Positions 45,444 to 52,400 of a DNA stretch of 64,000 nt are shown here, piece by piece. Source of the DNA: Clostridium estertheticum subsp. estertheticum (lineage in GTDB: Bacteria; Bacillota; Clostridia; Clostridiales; Clostridiaceae); the NCBI RefSeq assembly GCF_001877035.1, contig NZ_CP015756.1:4669501-4733500 (forward strand). The letters run 5' to 3'. Position 1 is the stretch's first letter. Each line of letters begins with the position of its first letter. The notes under the pieces were generated by a model. The model made no database searches, was not told the DNA's origin, and saw only the letters and a list, made by a program, of their open reading frames with translations. The position numbers and the translations under genes were made by a program.

Positions 45444-45896
45444 TTAATATTCTAATCTATATTTATTTTTGAAGAAGTCATTTAATTTTTCAAGAGATTT
45501 TATTAATACCTCTTCCTCTTCTTCGTTTAGACCATCGATAGTTGCATGTACCATATTAGAATGAAACCTATCATGTATTCTGTAGGCAAGTTTTCCTTTT
45601 CTGGTAAGTGCGATCATTACTGATCTTCTATCTTCTTCTCCCCTTTTTCTATCAACATACCCTTTTTTAAGAAGTTTATTAATAGCGGTTGTAAGTGTCC
45701 CTACCGTTATTCTAAGATCCTGAGCGACCTCGGACATAGTTCTGTGTTCATACATTCCGATTGCATCAATAGTATGTACTTCTGTTACAGATATGTCCTT
45801 AAGAACCCCTTCTTTAAGTGCCCTCTGTTCTATCTGGGATATGTCACTAAAGGTCTCTACTAAAAGTTCATTTACAACCCCAACAGATCTGCTCAT
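45444..45896 (-). CDS. fabT: MarR-family regulator of fatty acid synthesis (FabT-like)
   Basis: A 150-residue winged-helix repressor. The start at 45896 (MSRSVGVVNEL) is preferred because GGTGG lies 8 nt upstream. The recognition region, TVGTLTTAINKLLKKGYVDRKRGEEDRRS, is the MarR wing. As first gene of the fab operon, with a FabT-type palindrome over the -10 of its promoter, it corresponds to streptococcal FabT, which represses the operon when bound to acyl-ACP. It is autoregulated by position. Bacillus uses FapR instead, and no FapR is seen. Confidence 0.92.
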   Translation of the reverse strand: MSRSVGVVNELLVETFSDISQIEQRALKEGVLKDISVTEVHTIDAIGMYEHRTMSEVAQDLRITVGTLTTAINKLLKKGYVDRKRGEEDRRSVMIALTRKGKLAYRIHDRFHSNMVHATIDGLNEEEEEVLIKSLEKLNDFFKNKYRLEY

Positions 45897-45947
45897 ATTT
45901 ACCACCATTTCCCATACATTGATTTCCATATACTTATATTTTCATGT

Positions 45948-45990
45948 ACTTTGATACTCAAAGTATATCTATGGAGTTGTAATTTGTCAA
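45948..45990 (-). promoter_or_regulatory. Fab operon promoter with FabT-type operator over the -10
   Basis: On the minus strand TTGACA (45985-45990) and TATACT (45962-45967) are separated by 17 bp, a near-consensus SigA promoter. The perfect inverted repeat ACTTTGA-GTA-TCAAAGT (45948-45964) overlaps the end of the -10 and the start point. It matches the streptococcal FabT box in its TTTGA/TCAAA arms. Repression by the fabT product is the obvious reading. Confidence 0.85.
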
Positions 45991-46043
45991 TATTTTTACA
46001 ATTAATGTTAAAATTTTTACATTTTGTTTTTATTTATAATAAA

Positions 46044-47117
46044 CTAAAAACAACGTTCTGCTTCTTCCACAAGTTCAGTCATAAGTTCCTTAACGGTCAC
46101 AATTTTATTTACACGGTAAGCATTACTTCCAACGAAAATAAGACCATTATCTAAGTTCCCTCTTACCGCTTGTATAAGCGCTTCTGTAATACAATAAGGT
46201 GTAGTTTTAGGGTCACATTTCTTAATGCACAAATAACACTTGCTTACTTTGCAACCCTTTTCCTCTACAACTTTCATGAAATTATTGTTAATGGCACGCC
46301 CAGGCATACCTACCGGACTTTTTACTATCTTTATGTCTCCTTCTTTTGAATTAATATATGCCATTTTAAAAGCTAAACTAGCATCACATTCATCAGTAGC
46401 CACAAATCTAGTAGCCATTTGTACCCCAGCTGCACCTATTTTCATTAATTCTGAAATATCAGTACCAGTATAGACTCCACCAGCAGCTACTACAGGAATT
46501 TTTTTATTATATTTCTCTTCGAAAGGTTTAATTGCCTCTATAACTTCTTTAACTATTTGCTTTAAATCTTGGGCCTTCTTCTCAAGTAGCGATTCCAAAG
46601 AGAAACCAAGATGACCACCAGCCTCTGGGCCTTCAACAACAATTAAATCTGCGGCACAATTATTTTTTCTATCCCACATTTTTGATATAACTATAGCTGC
46701 CTTAGCTGATGATACTATAGGCGCAAGTTTTGTTTTAAATCCTTTGGCTATTTTCGGTAAATCAAGTGCAAGTCCTGCACCAGATATTATTAAATCTATA
46801 CCTTCTTCTAAAGCTACCGTTGTTAGTTCTTCATAATTATTCATAGCTACCATAATGTTTATCCCAATTATACCTTTAGGACTTAATTCTCTAGCTCGCC
46901 TAATTTCATTTCTTAATGCTCTTTTGTTTGCTTCCTTTGCATTAGTTGCAAAGTCTTCCTCATTAAATCCAATTTGGGCAGTAGATATTATCCCAATTCC
47001 ACCCTCATTTGCAACAGCTGATGCGAGCTTTGATAAAGATACTCCCACTCCCATACCACCCTGAATTATAGGAATACGTGCTATTAATTCTCCAATTTTT
47101 AAAGGAGGTAACTTCAT
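46044..47117 (-). CDS. FabX-like flavoprotein (nitronate monooxygenase family) with Cys cluster
   Basis: A 357-residue TIM-barrel FMN protein. Shared family motifs are PIIQGGMGVGVS (16-27), ISGAGLAL, VEGPEAGGHLGF with the general-base His169, VAAGGV and GVQMATRF. It differs from FabK by a C-terminal extension with five cysteines, C289, C294, C297, C301 and C309, followed by a conserved-looking GLIFVGSNAYRV segment. Helicobacter pylori FabX, a decanoyl-ACP dehydrogenase/isomerase that makes unsaturated fatty acids, has this same layout and binds [4Fe-4S]. The gene has its own FabT-controlled promoter beside the fab operon. A FabX-type role is inferred; a nitronate monooxygenase or second enoyl reductase is the alternative. 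Confidence 0.82.
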   Translation of the reverse strand: MKLPPLKIGELIARIPIIQGGMGVGVSLSKLASAVANEGGIGIISTAQIGFNEEDFATNAKEANKRALRNEIRRARELSPKGIIGINIMVAMNNYEELTTVALEEGIDLIISGAGLALDLPKIAKGFKTKLAPIVSSAKAAIVISKMWDRKNNCAADLIVVEGPEAGGHLGFSLESLLEKKAQDLKQIVKEVIEAIKPFEEKYNKKIPVVAAGGVYTGTDISELMKIGAAGVQMATRFVATDECDASLAFKMAYINSKEGDIKIVKSPVGMPGRAINNNFMKVVEEKGCKVSKCYLCIKKCDPKTTPYCITEALIQAVRGNLDNGLIFVGSNAYRVNKIVTVKELMTELVEEAERCF

Positions 47118-47150
47118 AATTATCCTCTCCCTTTGCTTAGATTTTCAACT

Positions 47151-47193
47151 AGTTTGATAGTCAAAGTATATATATTTTTATATTCCATGTCAA
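47151..47193 (-). promoter_or_regulatory. Promoter of the FabX-like gene with FabT-type operator
   Basis: On the minus strand TTGACA (47188-47193) and TATACT (47165-47170) have a 17-bp spacer, identical in both hexamers to the fab operon promoter. ACTTTGA-CTA-TCAAACT (47151-47167, one arm mismatch) overlaps the -10 in the same register. The two promoters should therefore respond to the same regulator. Confidence 0.85.
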
Positions 47194-47372
47194 GATAAAA
47201 GTATCTTACAACTAATTCAAATGTTTTTTAATAACAAAGTTTTTCATTTCCATTCTTTTTAGTTTTTATAGTAGTTTACGGTATCAATTTACTTTTCCTA
47301 ATATCACTAGCAATTATACAAAACTCTTATAGGATTTGGATGACCAGTAAATCTGGGGTTGATGTAAAAGTT

Positions 47373-47543
47373 TAGGCTATACGCTATTGCTTTTTAGAAT
47401 TACTTCTATTATTAGTATTTATTCTTTTAACTACCTTTGAATTTTATAAGATTGATAAAACCGCAGCTTATCTTATGATTCCATATATTGCTTGGGTATC
47501 ATTTGCTGGAGTTTTAAATTATAATATATGGATGCTTAATTAA
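47373..47543 (+). pseudogene. tspO/MBR remnant (3' end only)
   Basis: The frame ending at 47543 reads LLLVFILLTTFEFYKIDKTA then AYLMIPYIAWVSFAGVLNYN and IWMLN-stop, the last two helices of a TspO/MBR tryptophan-rich membrane protein (consensus LLPYLxWxxFAxxLNYxIxxLN). Upstream, one frame over, LYAIAF appears just before a run of five T, which suggests a single-base deletion. Before that the sequence is eroded and no start survives. It is a dead gene. Confidence 0.75.
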
Positions 47544-47575
47544 AAATCTTTATGATTAAATACTTAGGAGGAAAT

Positions 47576-48223
47576 ATGAACTCAGATTATAAAATAAAAC
47601 AAATAACCAGATTGTATGACAGTTGTAATCAATGTGGGTTGCCTATTATAAATTGCCTCTGTTCTACAGCACCTAAGGTAAAAACGTCCTCAAAATTTTG
47701 GATCTTATCTACAGAAAAAGAATTTTATAGACCTTCTAATACTGCGAGACTATTGAAACTCATAAACCCACATTCTACAGAGCTTTTTCTTTGGGAAAGA
47801 ACAAAAATGCCAGATAAATTAATAACAAACTTAAATAATGATATATATGAACCATTTTTGCTTTTCCCCATAGAAGATAATCAAACAAAGTGCCCGAAAC
47901 TTGAATACAAAAGTGAAAGGAAAATTCCTGCCTTTATTATTATAGACGGTACATGGAAGGAAGCACGAAAAATACTTAGGAAAAGTTCCTATTTAGAAAA
48001 TCTTCCAATTATTTCATTAGAACCAAACTTTAAGTCTATATATGATTTAAGAAGAGGTGCAAAAGATGGCAATTTATGTACAATAGAAACCGCAATAGAG
48101 GTACTAGCTATAAGTGGTGATGATAAGCATTCACAGGTAATAAATGATTTTTATAATTTATTTTTAAAAAGCTATAAGGCAGGCTTAAGTGGTCACAAAC
48201 TTATAACTTCTAATAAAAATTGA
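47576..48223 (+). CDS. DTW-domain protein, probable tRNA-uridine aminocarboxypropyltransferase
   Basis: A 215-residue DTW-domain protein. The N-terminal C-x2-C...C-x-C cluster (CNQCGLPIINCLC) and the D-G-T-W motif in IIDGTWKEARKI, near residue 125, define the family. E. coli TapT (YfiP) and human DTWD1/2 use AdoMet to add an aminocarboxypropyl group to tRNA uridine. The start at 47576 has AGGAGG 6 nt upstream; the longer frame from 47552 does not. A terminator overlaps its stop codon. Confidence 0.86.
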   Translation: MNSDYKIKQITRLYDSCNQCGLPIINCLCSTAPKVKTSSKFWILSTEKEFYRPSNTARLLKLINPHSTELFLWERTKMPDKLITNLNNDIYEPFLLFPIEDNQTKCPKLEYKSERKIPAFIIIDGTWKEARKILRKSSYLENLPIISLEPNFKSIYDLRRGAKDGNLCTIETAIEVLAISGDDKHSQVINDFYNLFLKSYKAGLSGHKLITSNKN

Positions 48224-48262
48224 AGATGCCATCCAAAATGATGTCATCTTCAATTTTTTTTA
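48216..48262. terminator. Bidirectional terminator between the DTW gene and the EncFtn-like gene
   Basis: AAAATTGAAGATG and CATCTTCAATTTT pair perfectly around a 16-nt loop. A run of eight T follows on the plus strand. The convergent genes on both sides would share it. Confidence 0.85.
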
Positions 48263-48308
48263 ATATCTAAAATATCCATATTAAAAACAAATAATCTAAT
48301 AATCAAAA

Positions 48309-48623
48309 TCACTGAATCGGTTGCTGAAAATTTTGAGATTGCTGGTCTTTAATTTTCTGTTTACCTTCCTCCATAAATTGTGAATCCTTTGGAGATAACA
48401 TATACAAAATTTCTTGAAGCTCCCCAACGTGCCTTCTTTCTTCATCTGCAATATGATTTAAAATTTTTTTAACTCTTTCATCAGATGTAGACATCGAATG
48501 AGCTTCATAACCTATAATAGCCTCAAGTTCACCTGAAATATCAACACGAATTGCTTGAGCAAGCTCATCATTTGACATTTGTCTTGGTACATTTGCAACG
48601 AATGGATTTCCGAGTAAAGCCAT
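48309..48623 (-). CDS. EncFtn-like ferritin-fold protein
   Basis: A 104-residue, two-helix protein. The ligands of the encapsulated ferritin (EncFtn) half-site, Glu32, Glu62 and His65, fall at exactly the residue numbers described for Rhodospirillum rubrum EncFtn. A dimer of such half-ferritins makes the ferroxidase centre. The C terminus is Gln-rich and does not look like the usual encapsulin targeting peptide, and no encapsulin shell gene is in the window. It may be a free ferroxidase or rubrerythrin relative. GGGAGG precedes the ATG. Confidence 0.78.
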   Translation of the reverse strand: MALLGNPFVANVPRQMSNDELAQAIRVDISGELEAIIGYEAHSMSTSDERVKKILNHIADEERRHVGELQEILYMLSPKDSQFMEEGKQKIKDQQSQNFQQPIQ

Positions 48624-48873
48624 AGTTTATTCCTCCCTTTTAATTTAAACATATTTTTAGCATCATCGTTATATTTTATTCATTTATAAGTTTGCTCCAA
48701 TTTAAGATGAAAATGCGTATTCTTGTATATTTTGTAGTGTAAAACCCATGTCGTCCTCTGATCTTTATGGAATGAAATTATTAGTTGTTCTATAAATATT
48801 ATGGATTAATGTAGTAATGTTGGATATAATATGATTTATAAGTTATAAAAATTCGTAATTAAAGGGTGGTAAT

Positions 48874-49518
48874 ATGAGAATACCGAATCATATCGGAATA
48901 ATTCCCGATGGAAATAGAAGATGGTCCATAAATAATGGTTTACCTAAGGACAAAGGATATACTTATGGATTAGACCCTGGTCTATCTTTGTATAAACTTT
49001 GCAAAAATGCAGGTGTAAAAGAAATAACTTATTTCGGTTTTACTACCGATAATACAAAAAGGCCAGCAATACAAAGAGAGGCCTTTGCTAAAGCTTGTGT
49101 CGATGCTGTAAAGCTTTTAAGTACACAAGATGCTGATTTATTAGTAGTAGGAAATAGCGACTCACCTATGTTTCCAAAAGAGCTACTTCCTTTCACCTCA
49201 CGTAAAACCTTTGGCAAGGGCGGTATAAGGATAAATTTCCTAGTAAACTATGGCTGGGAATGGGATCTGAGTAACCTTGATCAAAACAAAAGTAGTAAAA
49301 GAAGCAATATATTGAATTGTATCAAAACTAAAGATATTTCTAGAGTAGATTTAATCATTCGTTGGGGTGGTAGAATGCGTCTAAGCGGTTTCTTACCAAT
49401 ACAGTCCATATATTCTGACTTTTATGCTATAGATGACTTTTGGCCTGATTTTAAACCTGAACATTTAACTAACGCCTTAAATTGGTATGATAAGCAAGAT
49501 GTAACCCTTGGTGGTTAA
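48874..49518 (+). CDS. Short cis-prenyltransferase (UppS/DHDDS family)
   Basis: A 214-residue cis-prenyltransferase. Motif I (HIGIIPDGNRRW) holds the catalytic Asp, and the FGFTTDNTKRP loop corresponds to the family's F-S-T-E-N-W-x-RP. The pyrophosphate-binding C-terminal motif reads IIRWGGRMRLSGFLPIQSIYSDFY and ends with the W. It is about 30-40 residues shorter than normal UppS and diverges at several family-conserved positions. The main UppS normally sits in the frr-cdsA cluster, so this is likely a paralog making a different, perhaps shorter Z-prenyl diphosphate. Confidence 0.85.
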   Translation: MRIPNHIGIIPDGNRRWSINNGLPKDKGYTYGLDPGLSLYKLCKNAGVKEITYFGFTTDNTKRPAIQREAFAKACVDAVKLLSTQDADLLVVGNSDSPMFPKELLPFTSRKTFGKGGIRINFLVNYGWEWDLSNLDQNKSSKRSNILNCIKTKDISRVDLIIRWGGRMRLSGFLPIQSIYSDFYAIDDFWPDFKPEHLTNALNWYDKQDVTLGG

Positions 49519-49542
49519 TTTTATTTCCTCAAAGGAGATCTT

Positions 49543-49719
49543 ATGGTAATCGAAAAGATAAATTGTTCTAAATGCATATATTACTATATTACTTGGGATC
49601 CAGCTTTCCCCAAAGGCTGCAAACTTTATGGTTTTAAATCTCCAAATTTACCTTCCATACTAGTAAAACAATCATCTGGGATAGCTTGTGGTAAATTTAC
49701 ACCAAAAGAAAGAAAGTAA
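49543..49719 (+). CDS. 58-residue cysteine-containing protein of unknown function
   Basis: AAAGGAG lies 6 nt before the ATG, 24 bp after the prenyltransferase stop, so the two are probably co-transcribed. Four Cys (CSKC near residue 8, then one in GCKLYGF and one in IACGKF) suggest a metal site or disulfides. YYITWDPAFPKGC is a distinctive stretch. I do not recognise the family. Confidence 0.7.
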   Translation: MVIEKINCSKCIYYYITWDPAFPKGCKLYGFKSPNLPSILVKQSSGIACGKFTPKERK

Positions 49720-49760
49720 TTGTTTATGGTAACTTCTAATAAATTTAAATTATAAACTAA

Positions 49761-49812
49761 GGCACATAACTAAATATATATAAATTATATTTTTAGTTAT
49801 ATGCTCTGTGCC
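49761..49812. terminator. Long hairpin between convergent small genes
   Basis: Outer arms GGCAC/GTGCC and inner arms ATAACTAAA/TTTAGTTAT form a broken stem between the convergent 58-residue and 71-residue genes. The T tracts are weak, so termination efficiency is uncertain. Confidence 0.5.
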
Positions 49813-49823
49813 CTAATCAAATA

Positions 49824-50039
49824 TTAATCTATAACCGTATTATTTTGATCAACTACCTCATATGCGTAGGACTTAGTTTCTTCTTGCCTTATTGTCCCGT
49901 CATCGTTAATTCCCGTAACTATTGTTGGAACGTTTACTAACTTACTTTCTATACCTTCGATTCTTACATATCTATCTAACCCAGCTTTAAGTTTTTCGCA
50001 TTTATCCTCGCCTAATTCTCTTCCCTTCATGCCTCTCAA
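49824..50039 (-). CDS. 71-residue hypothetical protein
   Basis: A small charged, soluble protein. It starts at TTG with AGGAG 9 nt upstream; the alternative ATG three codons in lacks proper spacing. The second half (VNVPTIVTGINDDGTIRQEE) looks beta-rich. No family is recognised, and neighbouring genes give no hint. Confidence 0.6.
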   Translation of the reverse strand: MRGMKGRELGEDKCEKLKAGLDRYVRIEGIESKLVNVPTIVTGINDDGTIRQEETKSYAYEVVDQNNTVID

Positions 50040-50170
50040 AATTCCTCACTCCTCTCGAATATTAGACTTTCCATTTATAGCTCATATTTGTAATTTTTTA
50101 AAGAATTTTTAGATGAGATGATAATATAGTATTTATAAAAAATATAATATTTATTCTCAAAAAAAAACAA

Positions 50171-50192
50171 AAACGCCTATTAAGCGTTTTTA
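50171..50192 (-). terminator. Terminator of the sulfite-reductase-like operon
   Basis: AAAAACGC and GCGTTTTT enclose a 6-nt loop, and a T run of eight follows on the minus strand. It is 38 nt past the stop at 50230. Confidence 0.8.
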
Positions 50193-50229
50193 ATATGATT
50201 TTTAATGCTATGATTACTCAATTTAATTA

Positions 50230-50889
50230 TTACAAAACAGCTAGTGTATCTTCTTTAAATTTTTCTAGTCCTATTCTTGTTATAAAATCACCTAGTTTTT
50301 CTCCCATGTTTCCTTTATCCTTATAATAAGTTATCAAGGTATCAACCAGAATCAACACTTGATCCTCGGTTAATTTTTCTGCGATGATATCCGCAATTCT
50401 AGGCGTAAATCCACCACTACCTCCGGCTACTATCATGTATCCCTCTTTATCACCAATTACACCTAAATCCCTAGAATAAACACTAGTGCAAGCATTTTTG
50501 CAACCAGCTACCCCAATTTTTGTTCTACAAGGCATCTCCATACCATGGTAACGCTTATCTAAAAGCATTCCAATTTTAAGGGAATTCTGTTTTGCTCTTT
50601 TACAAAAAGCCGCTGGACACATATGAACATTTTTTACAGAGTTTAGAGACTTAACAGCTGGACTCATACCTAATTCTTCCCATACCTTCGAAACATCTTC
50701 GCAATCAAGCCCTAGTATTGCAATTCTCTGACCCGAGGTCATCTTTAATACACCTTTGTACTTTTCCGCAACACTAGCTATTTTCGAAAGCTGCTTCGGA
50801 GTTATAAACCCTCCTGGAATATGAGGTGTTACACCATAAGTTCTTTTCCCATCTCTTACCTTTTGAAGTACAGCATGTTTAGGTTCCAT
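50230..50889 (-). CDS. Nitrite/sulfite reductase-like half protein
   Basis: A 219-residue protein with one ferredoxin-like half domain (1-75: VTPHIPGGFITPKQLSKIA) followed by the siroheme/4Fe-4S domain. The cluster ligands appear as CPAAFC near 90 and CKNAC near 130. Canonical NirB/CysI proteins carry two such halves and about 500-800 residues, so this is a minimal version found in anaerobes. The electron acceptor is unknown. It follows the 220-residue unknown gene by 54 bp on the same strand and shares its terminator. Confidence 0.83.
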   Translation of the reverse strand: MEPKHAVLQKVRDGKRTYGVTPHIPGGFITPKQLSKIASVAEKYKGVLKMTSGQRIAILGLDCEDVSKVWEELGMSPAVKSLNSVKNVHMCPAAFCKRAKQNSLKIGMLLDKRYHGMEMPCRTKIGVAGCKNACTSVYSRDLGVIGDKEGYMIVAGGSGGFTPRIADIIAEKLTEDQVLILVDTLITYYKDKGNMGEKLGDFITRIGLEKFKEDTLAVL

Positions 50890-50943
50890 TAAATTGCCTC
50901 CTATTCCATGGAGAGCTTAACAATTATTGTATCCTCTCCACAT

Positions 50944-51606
50944 TTACTTTCTTGTAATTTGATTAACTCCAATTATACCATTATGCCCTATCGCTTTAAT
51001 GAAATTATAAGTATATTCATCATTTGAATTTTCAACAAATGCTTTAGTCCATTCATGTCTAAGGTTATAAAATATATTTATGTCTCCATTTACCGTTTCC
51101 CAATAAATTTTATGAATACAACTTGTAGTTTCCCATTCAAATATATCCTCTTCTGATTTTATAGGCCTTGTTACTCTATCACAAGGCATACCTTCTAATA
51201 GGTAATTATTAAGTGCATTAAATACTTCTTCTGGGCTTCCCGGCATTTCCTTTGCTCTTGACATCTCCCCAACCGTTTTACCTTGCTTTATAAAACATTC
51301 ATGTGCAATAACCTCTGCTTCTTTTTCATTCTTCTTAATCATTTCTGTTATTATAAATGCTATTCTCGTTTCAACTTTTTCAATTTTATCCGAAAGCCAC
51401 CCATGTATATTAGATACATCAATTATATCCTCTATACTTTTGCTTGTGTCTATTGGGCTACCGTAAGCTAGTGATCTTTCAATAACATCCTTTGCATTAT
51501 CACCGTATTTATCTATATATACTTTTTTTAATTTTAATTCTAAGTCCTCAGCTAATAAAATCTTACCAAATACCCATGTGTGAATAGGTGCTAAAAAAGC
51601 GCTCAT
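50944..51606 (-). CDS. Unknown 220-residue protein co-transcribed with the reductase
   Basis: A cytoplasmic protein with no recognised motif. The N terminus (FLAPIHTWVFGKILLAEDLE) and the C-terminal DINIFYNLRHEWTKAF look well ordered, with aromatic and acidic helices between. Cys residues in HECFIK, GMPCDR and TSCIHK could be ligands or redox sites. Its AGGAGG site is good. The tight spacing suggests it works with the sulfite-reductase-like protein downstream, perhaps as partner or chaperone; this is a guess. Confidence 0.65.
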   Translation of the reverse strand: MSAFLAPIHTWVFGKILLAEDLELKLKKVYIDKYGDNAKDVIERSLAYGSPIDTSKSIEDIIDVSNIHGWLSDKIEKVETRIAFIITEMIKKNEKEAEVIAHECFIKQGKTVGEMSRAKEMPGSPEEVFNALNNYLLEGMPCDRVTRPIKSEEDIFEWETTSCIHKIYWETVNGDINIFYNLRHEWTKAFVENSNDEYTYNFIKAIGHNGIIGVNQITRK

Positions 51607-51765
51607 TATTATTCCTCCAATATTTAATTATTTTTTTAATCTACAAATTTATATCTTAATAATACTGTATATAGGCTAAATTTACTGTAACCTATGTTAC
51701 CATTTTAGATAATACATAATTTAATTGTTATGGGACAATTACTATACTTTATCTGAAAAAATAAA

Positions 51766-51784
51766 GAGAGCATTTAATGCTCTC
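51766..51784 (-). terminator. Terminator downstream of the 41-residue gene
   Basis: GAGAGCAT and ATGCTCTC pair perfectly around a 3-nt loop, followed on the minus strand by TTTATTTTTT. It lies about 80 nt past the stop at 51865. Confidence 0.78.
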
Positions 51785-51864
51785 CCTACCACTAATTTTT
51801 TAAAAGCTGTTAATTATACTTTTATTACGCTTTAATACACTTTAGAATTTTGGAAGAAATTTAA

Positions 51865-51990
51865 TTATTTATCAACTCTTATTGCTGATTTACGTTTCGC
51901 CTTTTTCATATCAGACGCCTCAATAGTTTCTGGCTTCTTGGGTTTATTATCCTTTTCTTTAGCCGGTGTACTCATTTCTTTATATGGCAT
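51865..51990 (-). CDS. 41-residue Lys-rich protein of unknown function
   Basis: AAAGGAGTG lies 5 nt before the ATG, a strong initiation signal. The product is basic (MPYKEMSTPAKEKDNK...), likely disordered, with no family recognised. It follows the interrupted small ORF by 12 bp on the same strand, and the pair ends at the terminator at 51766-51784. Confidence 0.6.
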   Translation of the reverse strand: MPYKEMSTPAKEKDNKPKKPETIEASDMKKAKRKSAIRVDK

Positions 51991-52400
51991 AAAATCACTC
52001 CTTTATAAAGTATTTTTTACTTTTAATGAAATTTTATTCATGCCTTTCTTTACTATATCACCTTTTTTTACTACAATAGCTCTAAAATGTGCATATGTGG
52101 TTTCTATAATATCACCATTGTTATAAGTAGCACACAGATAACGTCTTTTTTCGTCTTAAATCATTCAATATTATACCTCCTATGACACTTGCTTAATATG
52201 ACCTTTTGTACCATAAATTAAATATTATTCAAATATTCTTTTATTTATATTTTTAACTATATGGTATACTATAGGTTGAATAATAAAATTTTTATAGATT
52301 AAAAAATACTATATAATTTATTATCTACATCATATAGATAAACTTAATTTTAGATGTTGAAATACTAATTCTAAAATATAAAAAGGAAGGTAGTGACTTT
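51991..52400. other. Region upstream of the DnaD gene
   Basis: Its left part holds the interrupted ORF (52003-52164) and its ribosome site. From 52182 to 52400 the sequence is AT-rich and should contain divergent promoters for the small ORFs and for dnaD. No further gene is seen. Confidence 0.5.
52003..52164 (-). pseudogene. Small ORF interrupted by a stop at codon 3
   Basis: A perfect AGGAGGT site is followed by ATG ATT TAA and then 50 open codons (DEKRRYLCATYNNGDIIETT..., with VVKKGDIVKKG beyond) ending at 52003. The third codon would be CAA (Gln) after one transition. Either the gene is inactivated by a nonsense mutation, or it is read in a way I cannot see. The family is not recognised. 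Confidence 0.5.
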
